A DNA stretch of 7,821 bases from Thermoplasmatales archaeon (GTDB taxonomy: Archaea; Thermoplasmatota; E2; UBA202; DSCA01), in assembly GCA_011049295.1 (NCBI GenBank), contig DSCA01000103.1, forward strand, positions 1 through 7,821. Reading direction: 5' to 3'. The notes below the pieces were generated by a model that searched no databases, was not told where the DNA came from, and saw only the letters and a program-made list of their open reading frames with translations. This document shows positions 1-4,552 of the stretch, in pieces (positions within the stretch are counted from its first letter, which is position 1; the number at the start of each line of letters is the position of its first letter). The translations under genes and the position numbers were made by a program.

Positions 1-102
1 GAGATTACTGAGGGAATTGTAAAAAGAATAGGAAACGGAGCAATGGTACTGTCTTCTAAAAAACATATTGGAAAAAAGGTATATGTGTTAGTGAGAAAAT
101 AA
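1..102 (+). CDS. DUF2080-type transposon-associated protein, C-terminal fragment
   Basis: The first 34 codons of the window are open and end at TAA 100-102. The start lies outside the window. The reading contains VKRIGNGAMVLSSKKHIGKK followed by VYVLVRK, which matches the usual pattern of the short (about 50-60 aa) DUF2080 proteins: a VK(R)xGNxA stretch, a KKHIGKKV stretch, and a basic end. These proteins are encoded beside transposases in archaeal insertion elements and may bind DNA, but their function is not established. Base use is AT-rich (AAA, ATA, GTA, TTA codons), unlike the GC-rich genes from 425 onward, which fits a mobile origin. No transposase reading frame follows on this side, so the element is either truncated here or its transposase lies to the left of the window. 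The assignment rests on remembered sequence pattern, not on a search. Confidence 0.7.
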   Translation, partial: EITEGIVKRIGNGAMVLSSKKHIGKKVYVLVRK

Positions 103-222
103 GCTAATCATGCCACACAGCACCTTTCGGGCGGCGCCTCGGAGATGGCATTCGGTCAACTGCCCGGCTTTCTCTCTCCTGCCTCAAGATACCCGCCCCC
201 GTTCACCCCGCTCAATTTAAAG

Positions 223-231
223 TTTATATAA
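223..231 (+). promoter_or_regulatory. TATA box of the tRNA-Trp gene
   Basis: TTTATATAA lies at 223-231 behind an A/T-rich stretch (CAATTTAAAG) that could serve as the TFB recognition element. Its centre is about 33 nt before the first tRNA base, which puts the expected start of transcription around 251-255. The 9-mer GTTTATATA (222-230) recurs exactly at 4371-4379, before the candidate RNA gene. Apart from this promoter I see nothing in 103-259. Confidence 0.75.
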
Positions 232-297
232 GGGGAGGCCATTCAGTATCTGCCATACTGGGAGCATGGTGTAACCAGGGATCATTGCGGGCTCCAG

Positions 298-366
298 TTA
301 TGGGAATGAATACAAGAGGGTCATCTGATCCGTGACGACTAACTGGAGCGATGACCCATAGAAGAG
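298..366 (+). other. Intron of tRNA-Trp (69 nt)
   Basis: Its boundaries follow from the perfect anticodon stem and the bulge-helix-bulge: cleavage after G297 (position 37) and after G366, before A367 (position 38). The intron is stabilised by TATGGG/CCCATA at its ends and holds the box C/D elements listed separately. Confidence 0.85.
306..354 (+). ncRNA. Box C/D 2'-O-methylation guide inside the tRNA-Trp intron
   Basis: The order is box C-like ATGAATA (306-312; 5 of 7 to RUGAUGA), a 12-nt guide (313-324), box D' CTGA (325-328), a 3-nt linker, box C' GTGACGA (332-338; 6 of 7), a 12-nt guide (339-350), and box D-like ATGA (351-354). Both guide spacers are the 12 nt typical of archaeal C/D RNAs. 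TAACTGGAG (340-348) is perfectly complementary to CTCCAGTTA (292-300). The fifth base before box D, G346, pairs with C294, which is tRNA position 34. GGGTC (318-322) pairs with GACCC (366-370), and the fifth base before box D', G320, pairs with C368, position 39. This is the same target pair (34 and 39) known for the Haloferax volcanii tRNA-Trp intron. Both duplexes cross a splice junction, so they would form on the unspliced precursor. Boxes C and D are imperfect, which is the main weakness. Confidence 0.8.
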
Positions 367-424
367 ACCCGCCGATCTGGGTTCAAATCCCAGTGCTCCC
401 ATCCTTTCCCCCAGGAGCGATACC

Positions 425-649
425 ATGATCGAAATCGACATCAAATGGAATGCAAAAAGCATTTTCTCAGCCGTGGTGCTGGCCGTAGGCATTCTCTTCT
501 ATATTGCCTGGGGCGCCACCTACGGTGTGTGGGCCGACATCGGCGTGTACTCTCTCACCATCATCCTGGTGGCCTTTGGAGCTGCGGGGTTGCTGCTGTC
601 CTGGACCCCCGACAAGGAGGAGCAGCATGTGTCCAAGAAGAGGCGTTAG
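425..649 (+). CDS. Small two-helix membrane protein, function unknown
   Basis: A 74-aa protein with a short polar N-terminus, two hydrophobic stretches (about residues 12-34 and 39-60) and a charged tail rich in K, E and R that should be cytoplasmic. I recognise no family. A Shine-Dalgarno site, AGGAG at 413-417, stands 7 nt before the ATG, and only 23 bp separate the tRNA-Trp 3' end from the start. There is no TATA-like sequence or T-run in that gap, so transcription from the tRNA promoter probably continues into this gene. Its 3' end overlaps the next gene by 23 bp. It is the first member of a four-gene unit (425-2186) whose next two products are also membrane-bound, so it may be a small subunit or partner of them; that is inference from position. 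Confidence 0.75.
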   Translation: MIEIDIKWNAKSIFSAVVLAVGILFYIAWGATYGVWADIGVYSLTIILVAFGAAGLLLSWTPDKEEQHVSKKRR

Positions 650-1055
650 GCTGGAGCGCCTGGTCCCCCTTGTGGCAGCGTGCCTGCTTTTGCTGGGGAC
701 GCTCTCCACCATCTACGTCAAATCTTTCCAGGAACAGGAGTCAACCGAATTCATCAGTTTAAATGGCACCGCAGTGAGCATTGACCACCTCTATGCCACC
801 TACTCGGAGCAAAGCCTGGAAACATCAGCAGACGAAACCCACACCGGAATTCCCTTTGCCAGTCTGACCCAGGAAGCAGGTATCCAGGACCCGGCAGCGC
901 ATATCTACCGGATTATTGCTGCCGACGGATACACCAAAGAGGTTGAATGGAAGTACCTGCAGAACAGTGTGCTGACCAGTGACAAAAGAATTATCTTCGC
1001 CCAGCTTCCCAAACAGTACTGGGTGCGTGACATTGTGGAAATCAAGGTGATATAA
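627..1055 (+). CDS. Membrane-anchored protein with a sulfite-oxidase-type molybdopterin-like domain
   Basis: 142 aa from ATG 627, chosen over a longer frame from 504 because AAGGAGG (614-620) lies 6 nt upstream and the protein then starts just before its membrane segment. Residues 12-30 are a signal peptide or membrane anchor after a basic N-terminus (CPRRGVRLER), so the rest should be outside the membrane. Residues 44-142 carry a GIPFASLTQEAGI stretch, then YRIIAADGYTKEVEW (94-108), and end with LPKQYWVRDIVEIKVI. The pattern resembles the GVPL..LL..AGI / ADGY / W(V)..I.V blocks of the oxidoreductase molybdopterin-binding (sulfite oxidase) fold. The only cysteine is at residue 2, so the cofactor-ligating cysteine is missing and a catalytic role is unlikely. 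It overlaps the gene before it and lies 1 bp from the gene after it. The fold assignment is by eye and moderately uncertain; existence of the gene is well supported. Confidence 0.8.
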   Translation: MCPRRGVRLERLVPLVAACLLLLGTLSTIYVKSFQEQESTEFISLNGTAVSIDHLYATYSEQSLETSADETHTGIPFASLTQEAGIQDPAAHIYRIIAADGYTKEVEWKYLQNSVLTSDKRIIFAQLPKQYWVRDIVEIKVI

Positions 1056-1056
1056 G

Positions 1057-1710
1057 ATGACGGAAAAAATGAAGCACATGCGGCTGGTAGCCGGCATACT
1101 GGCCTTTGGCTCCCTGTGGGGGCTGCTGGAATGCTCCCTGGGCGATTTTTTGAGTGATGCAGGTCTGCCCTCTGGAGTAGTGCTGACCGGGTTTGTAGGC
1201 CTGGGTCTCATGGTGCTAAGTCGGATGCTGTACGAGCAGCGGGGTATGCAGTTGGGCATGGGCCTTTTAGCCGGTGTTCTGAAGTTTCTGCATCCCATCG
1301 GCGGATGCATGATTTGCTCCGCCCTGGCCATCGCCGTGGAGGGCGCCCTGTTTGAGGTACTGTGGGCCAGCCCCCGCCTCAGGATCAGTCGGCTGGATGC
1401 GGGCACGGCGGTAGGCATGGGCGTTATCTCCGGCTTCGTGCTGTACAGCCTGGGCTATGTAGCCACCCAGATCTTGACCCCTATGGTCACCGCCGCTCCC
1501 CTGTCCCTGGACACGCTGCCCGGGCTCCTCCCTGCCATTTTCTCCAGTGCCACCCTGGCCGGACTGGCTGGCGGGGTGACCCTGGCCATGGTGCGAATGG
1601 TGCCCAGTGACGTGGCCAGCCGTATCGCTCACCTCAAAAAAGAGGTGTACTTCCCAACTGCCTCGGCGGTGGCCGTGCTGTCCTGGATGGGCATTCTGCT
1701 GCTCCCATGA
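1057..1710 (+). CDS. Polytopic membrane protein, possibly a transporter-like component
   Basis: 217 aa, dominated by hydrophobic segments at about 9-32, 40-57, 64-78, 81-105, 114-140, 153-181 and 199-216, i.e. six or seven membrane helices. Between helices 3 and 4 it carries HPIGGCMICS (79-88), with His79, Cys84 and Cys87; Glu95 follows. This could be a metal or ligand site inside the membrane. Size and Gly/Ala-rich helices recall ECF-type S components or other small integral-membrane carriers, but I cannot name the family and no ECF ATPase is next to it. GGTGA at 1046-1050 is 6 nt before ATG 1057. The start lies 1 bp after the preceding stop, and the next gene begins within this gene's stop codon (ATGA), so all three must be made from one mRNA. 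A product working with the anchored protein upstream and the NTPase downstream is a reasonable inference. Confidence 0.8.
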   Translation: MTEKMKHMRLVAGILAFGSLWGLLECSLGDFLSDAGLPSGVVLTGFVGLGLMVLSRMLYEQRGMQLGMGLLAGVLKFLHPIGGCMICSALAIAVEGALFEVLWASPRLRISRLDAGTAVGMGVISGFVLYSLGYVATQILTPMVTAAPLSLDTLPGLLPAIFSSATLAGLAGGVTLAMVRMVPSDVASRIAHLKKEVYFPTASAVAVLSWMGILLLP

Positions 1711-2186
1711 GGGTGTTCCTGCTGACGGGGAAGCGCCACGCCGGCAAGAGCACTGCCGTATACGACCTGGTCCAGCGCAGGCCCGGGCACTGGGGTGGGG
1801 TGGTCTGTGTCCCCGTGTTTGAGGGGGGGCAGAAGGTGGGCAGCGACGCCGTGGACGTGATGACCGGGGAGCGGGTTTCCTTCGCCAGGACCAGCGGAGA
1901 GGGCATCAGGGTGGGCCGCTACCATGTCAGCCCGGCGGGCATCGCCCACGGCAGGCGGGCCATAGAGCGGGCCGTCCGGGAGGGGCGCCCGGTTATCGTC
2001 GACGAGGTGGGACGGCTGGAGTTGCGGGGCGAGGGGTTCATGCCCTCCGTGCGGTGGGCGGTGGCGGAGGCCCCCCAGGTGCTGCTGGTGGTGCGGGAAG
2101 AGCTGCAGCAGGAAGTGGCGGAAAAACTGGGTCTGACCCACCCGGCGGTGCTTTCCCTGTGCCGCCCCCTGGCCGAGCAATTATAG
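1707..2186 (+). CDS. THEP1-like nucleoside-triphosphatase (NTPase_1 family)
   Basis: 159 aa. Residues 8-16, GKRHAGKST, form the Walker A loop. Residues 96-106, VIVDEVGRLEL, form the Walker B and the family signature, a variant of the DEIGxMEL block of THEP1 nucleoside-triphosphatases (PF03266); D99 and E100 are the expected magnesium-binding and catalytic residues. VGRYHVSP (69-76) matches the VG.Y.V block that precedes the helix before Walker B. THEP1 proteins hydrolyse NTPs slowly in vitro and their physiological role is unsettled; length (about 160-190 aa) fits. The protein has no membrane segment and should be cytosolic. Its ATG overlaps the TGA of the membrane-protein gene and has no clear Shine-Dalgarno, so translation is probably coupled. 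This suggests it serves the membrane proteins encoded upstream, for example as an energising or regulatory NTPase, though that is inference. Confidence 0.85.
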   Translation: MRVFLLTGKRHAGKSTAVYDLVQRRPGHWGGVVCVPVFEGGQKVGSDAVDVMTGERVSFARTSGEGIRVGRYHVSPAGIAHGRRAIERAVREGRPVIVDEVGRLELRGEGFMPSVRWAVAEAPQVLLVVREELQQEVAEKLGLTHPAVLSLCRPLAEQL

Positions 2187-2189
2187 CGC

Positions 2190-2198
2190 AAATTATAA
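2190..2198 (+). promoter_or_regulatory. TATA box of herA
   Basis: AAATTATAA, centred at 2194, is 24 nt before GTG 2218, the distance expected if transcription starts at or near the start codon. The 5-bp inverted repeat ATGCG-gcag-CGCAT (2200-2213) lies between this box and the start and could be an operator, but it is short. Confidence 0.5.
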
Positions 2199-2217
2199 CA
2201 TGCGGCAGCGCATTTAG

Positions 2218-3759
2218 GTGCTAATGCAGGAGCGGATAGGGACCATTTACGGTGATACCACCTCCACGGTCTTTTCCTTTGCCTCTCACCGGCAGGTAAA
2301 GCGCCTGGACTACGTCTACGTGGAGCACGAGGGGCAGCAGGTGATGGCCCAGATTCGGGAGGTGAAGCGCATCTCCAACGTTTCTCTGGAAAAGGCGTTT
2401 ATGGGGGCGGGGGCGGAGGAGGAGCAGAAGATTTCGGCCATCGCCGAGGCCATCGGCTACCGGGGGCGGCGGGGGCTGCGGGTTCCCCGGACGCCCTTTC
2501 GCCAGGGCAGCCCGGTGTTCCTGGCCGACGAGCAGCTGGTGCGCGACGTGCTGGGCCTGCTGGACGACGGCGCCTACCTGGGGCTGCTCAAGGATCTGAA
2601 CATCAAGGTTTTTCTGGACATCAACACCCTGCTGCAGAAGCATGTGTCGGTGCTGGCCAAGAGCGGAAGCGGCAAGAGCTACGCCATGGGAGTGATTATA
2701 GAGGAGCTGATGGAGAAAAAGGTGCCCGTGGTGATTGTGGACCCTCACGGGGAGTACGTCTCGCTCGTTCATCCCAATCTTGAGAGCAACGAGCTGGAGG
2801 TGATGAAGCGGTTCGGGGTCAAGCCCCGGGGATACGGAGAGCACATCGTTCAGTATGCCCCCGGGCAGTCACACCACGGGGGAGACGTCCCCCTGTATCT
2901 GGACGAGGTCAACCTGGGGCTCGGCGACCTGCTGGACGTGCTGCCCGGCAGAATCACCGGAGTCCAGAAGGGCATTCTCTACCAGGCCATCAAGGAGGTC
3001 AAGACGCGCAAGCGGGTGTATCTGCTCCGGGACGTCATAGAGGAGCTGAAAACCGCCAAGAGCAGCGCCAAGTGGAACCTCATCCCCCAACTGGAGGAGT
3101 TGGCGGACATGGGGCTGTTTTCCGCCGATGCCACTCCCATGGAATCGCTGGTCCAGAAGGGAAAATGCTCCATTCTCAACCTGCGGGGGGTTCCCCTGCA
3201 CATCCAGGATGCAGTGGTCAGCCACGTGCTCACCAAGCTGTTTGAGGCCCGCAAGGCCAACCAGATCCCCCCCTTCATGGTGGTGGTGGAGGAGTCCCAC
3301 CGCTACGTGCCGGAGCGGGGACAGGGCGGGGCCATCTCCGCCGACATCATCCGCACCGTGGCCTCCGAGGGACGCAAGTTCGGCATGGGTCTGGCCGTGG
3401 TCAGCCAGCGACCCGCCCGCATCGAGAAAAACGTGGTGTCCCAGTGCAACACCCAGATTATCCTCAAGACCACCAATCCCAACGACATCAAGGCCATCGT
3501 GTCCTCCGTGGAGGGTCTCACCCAGTCAGCGGCCGACGAAATCCAGCGCCTTCCCATCGGCATGGCCATCGTCAGCGGCCTCCCCATTAATGCCCCCCTG
3601 TTCGTGGAGGTCAGGGTGCGCAGGTCCAGCCACGGGGGAAAGGCCACCGCGGTCGTCGGAGAGCCGGAGGAGGAGGTCGAGACCGAGGAGGACACGGGTG
3701 ACGAGGTCTCAGAAGAGGCCCCCCGCCGGGGACTCTTCTCCCGGTTCGGCCGGCAATAA
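2218..3759 (+). CDS. herA: HerA-family bipolar DNA translocase/helicase
   Basis: 513 aa. Residues 1 to about 100 form the N-terminal HAS-barrel (IGTIYGDTTSTVFSF, then VMAQIREVKRISN). The RecA/FtsK-like ATPase core carries Walker A AKSGSGKS (147-154), a VVIVDPHGEY strand (171-180), Walker B with catalytic glutamates MVVVEESHRYVP (354-365) and the arginine-bearing motif SQRPARIEKN (396-405). The C-terminus adds an acidic stretch (about 482-500) and a basic end. HerA forms a hexameric ring that moves on DNA and, with the NurA nuclease, Mre11 and Rad50, resects double-strand breaks in archaea. None of those partners is in the window. Start: GTG 2218 is 24 nt from the TATA box, favouring a leaderless start; ATG 2224, two codons later with GGTG just before it, is the alternative. 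It is separated from the preceding operon by 31 bp and seems transcribed on its own. Confidence 0.95.
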   Translation: MLMQERIGTIYGDTTSTVFSFASHRQVKRLDYVYVEHEGQQVMAQIREVKRISNVSLEKAFMGAGAEEEQKISAIAEAIGYRGRRGLRVPRTPFRQGSPVFLADEQLVRDVLGLLDDGAYLGLLKDLNIKVFLDINTLLQKHVSVLAKSGSGKSYAMGVIIEELMEKKVPVVIVDPHGEYVSLVHPNLESNELEVMKRFGVKPRGYGEHIVQYAPGQSHHGGDVPLYLDEVNLGLGDLLDVLPGRITGVQKGILYQAIKEVKTRKRVYLLRDVIEELKTAKSSAKWNLIPQLEELADMGLFSADATPMESLVQKGKCSILNLRGVPLHIQDAVVSHVLTKLFEARKANQIPPFMVVVEESHRYVPERGQGGAISADIIRTVASEGRKFGMGLAVVSQRPARIEKNVVSQCNTQIILKTTNPNDIKAIVSSVEGLTQSAADEIQRLPIGMAIVSGLPINAPLFVEVRVRRSSHGGKATAVVGEPEEEVETEEDTGDEVSEEAPRRGLFSRFGRQ

Positions 3760-3763
3760 ACTA

Positions 3764-3770
3764 TTTTAAA
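3764..3770 (+). promoter_or_regulatory. TATA box of the queH-like gene
   Basis: TTTTAAA, inside CTATTTTAAAAGAG, is centred 23 nt before ATG 3790, directly after the herA stop. The distance predicts a leaderless or nearly leaderless transcript; the AAGGG at 3783-3787 is too close to the ATG to be a good ribosome site. Confidence 0.6.
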
Positions 3771-3789
3771 AGAGCCCGCTTAAGGGTTC

Positions 3790-4326
3790 ATGCGCGTGCT
3801 GGTCCACATCTGCTGCGCCCCCTGCTTCGCCCATCCCCACCACCGTCTGCTGGAGCTGGGCCACGAGGTGGTGGGCTTCTGGTACAACCCCAACATACAT
3901 CCCACCCTGGAGTACAGGGCGCGGCGGGATGCCGTGGAGCGCTACGCCGAGCTGGAGGACGTGGAGGTGGTATACGGTTATTACCCTCTTTTCGACTACG
4001 TGGAGGCGGCGGTGGCGGCCATGCGGGAGGGACGGCGGTGCGAGGCCTGCTACGAACATCGGCTAAAAGCGGCTTTTGATCATGCCCGCCAAGAGGGCTT
4101 CGATGCGGTCACCACCACCCTGCTGGTGTCCCACCAGCAGAAACATCAGGCCGTCCGGGACGTCGGAGAGCGTCTGAGCGATGAATACGGCGTACCCTTT
4201 CTGTATGAGGATTTTCGAGAGGGATGGGAGAGGGGCAGGGCCATCGCCACCCAGTACGGCCTGTACCGGCAGAAGTACTGCGGCTGCCTGTTCAGCGAAT
4301 GGGAGCGCTACCGAAACCTGCTGTAA
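3790..4326 (+). CDS. queH: QueH-family (DUF208) epoxyqueuosine-reductase-like iron-sulfur protein
   Basis: 178 aa, full length for the family. Family blocks in order: HICCAPC (6-12) with the adjacent cysteines C8 and C9; FWYNPNIHPTLEY (30-42); RRCEACYEHRL (82-92) with C84 and C87; TTTLLVSHQQKH (108-119), a variant of the usual TTL-S-xxKN block; DF at 141-142; and YRQKYCGCLFS (159-169) with C164 and C166. In bacterial QueH the CC and CxxC cysteines bind the iron-sulfur/iron centre, and the protein reduces epoxyqueuosine to queuosine in the last step of that tRNA modification. Archaea make archaeosine rather than queuosine, so the substrate here may differ. The gene stands alone between herA and the candidate RNA, with its own TATA box, and no other queuosine or archaeosine gene is nearby. 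Family membership is clear; the exact reaction is not. Confidence 0.9.
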   Translation: MRVLVHICCAPCFAHPHHRLLELGHEVVGFWYNPNIHPTLEYRARRDAVERYAELEDVEVVYGYYPLFDYVEAAVAAMREGRRCEACYEHRLKAAFDHARQEGFDAVTTTLLVSHQQKHQAVRDVGERLSDEYGVPFLYEDFREGWERGRAIATQYGLYRQKYCGCLFSEWERYRNLL

Positions 4327-4354
4327 GCCCTCACCCTTTATGCTTACAAAACGC

Positions 4355-4386
4355 TAGCAAATAACGAAGGGTTTATATATTTGCTA
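4355..4386. repeat. 9-bp inverted repeat around a TATA box (candidate operator)
   Basis: TAGCAAATA (4355-4363) and TATTTGCTA (4378-4386) are perfect inverted copies separated by 14 bp. A further GC pair (4353-4354 with 4388-4389) can be added if one base is skipped. The right arm overlaps the TATA box at 4372-4382, so a dimeric protein bound here would block TBP. Confidence 0.5.
4372..4382 (+). promoter_or_regulatory. Strong TATA box upstream of the candidate structured RNA
   Basis: TTTATATATTT, centred near 4377, is the strongest TATA-like element in the window besides that of tRNA-Trp, with which it shares GTTTATATA. No start codon stands 20-30 nt downstream with a plausible frame; a GC-rich hairpin begins about 31 nt away instead, nearly the same spacing as at the tRNA gene (33 nt). 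Confidence 0.6.
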
Positions 4387-4407
4387 TGCTATTACCCTGT
4401 ATAACAC

Positions 4408-4496
4408 GGCGTGGCTGCCTCACCACGCCACGGGACGGGGCAGAACGGCTTTGGATTCCACCCATGCCTCATTTTTGCCTCCGAGGCCCCGTCCCC
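4408..4496 (+). ncRNA. Candidate structured non-coding RNA, family unknown
   Basis: Helix 1: GGCGTGG (4408-4414) with CCACGCC (4423-4429), seven pairs closing the 8-nt loop CTGCCTCA. Helix 2: GGGACGGGGC (4432-4441) with GCCCCGTCCC (4486-4495), ten perfect pairs enclosing 44 nt. A strong TATA box lies upstream and the ligase gene downstream has its own TATA-like element, so this looks like a separate transcription unit rather than a leader. TGCCTC occurs four times (4416, 4465, 4476, 4497), once in the loop of helix 1. A T-run at 4472-4476 could end transcription inside helix 2, giving a shorter RNA; the 3' end is therefore uncertain. It does not match 5S rRNA, SRP RNA, RNase P RNA, tRNA or a clear box C/D or H/ACA RNA by eye. 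No convincing protein frame fits here. Confidence 0.4.
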
Positions 4497-4523
4497 TGCC
4501 TCTTCTCCATAGACCGACGCAAC

Positions 4524-4530
4524 ATTAATA
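4524..4530 (+). promoter_or_regulatory. TATA-like element of the ligase gene
   Basis: TTAATAT, centred 26 nt before ATG 4553, in an otherwise GC-rich stretch. GAGGT at 4532-4536 is 16 nt from the ATG, too far for a Shine-Dalgarno site, so a leaderless start fits better. Confidence 0.45.
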
Positions 4531-4552
4531 TGAGGTCGGATATTCGCCGGAT

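Larger units (their letters stand above)
260..401 (+). tRNA. tRNA-Trp (anticodon CCA) with an intron at 37/38
   Basis: The acceptor stem GGGAGCA (260-266) pairs with TGCTCCC (394-400), followed by discriminator A401; CCA is not encoded. U8 is T267. The D arm is 269-285, with GG at 278-279. The anticodon stem GCGGG (287-291) pairs perfectly with CCCGC (368-372). The loop reads CTCCAG before the intron, giving anticodon CCA at 294-296, and continues with A367 after it. The variable region is CGAT (373-376). The T arm is CTGGG / TTCAAAT / CCCAG (377-393). Removing the intron at 298-366 leaves a 73-nt tRNA. The bulge-helix-bulge is recognisable: bulges AG|T (296-298) and AG|A (365-367), a four-position central helix CTCC (292-295) with GAAG (361-364) containing one C.A mismatch, and a six-pair inner helix TATGGG (299-304) with CCCATA (355-360). 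This is the substrate of the archaeal splicing endonuclease. An intron at this site of tRNA-Trp is widespread in Euryarchaeota. Confidence 0.95.

Noticed and set aside
180..186. TGCCTCA upstream of tRNA-Trp, the same motif repeated in the candidate RNA.
   Set aside because: A 7-mer of common composition in a GC-rich window; no structure around it.
504..626. Longer start at 504 for the membrane-anchored protein.
   Set aside because: It would overlap most of the 425-649 gene, adds a proline- and cysteine-rich stretch typical of a shadow frame, and lacks a ribosome site; ATG 627 has AAGGAGG 6 nt upstream.
4333..4372. ACCCTT (4333-4338) with AAGGGT (4367-4372) as a queH terminator hairpin.
   Set aside because: Only six pairs with a 28-nt loop and no T-run after it; likely chance.
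4433..4495. The GC-rich helix 4432-4441/4486-4495 as an intrinsic terminator of queH.
   Set aside because: It lies over 100 bp past the queH stop, beyond a strong TATA box, encloses 44 nt and is not followed by a T-run.
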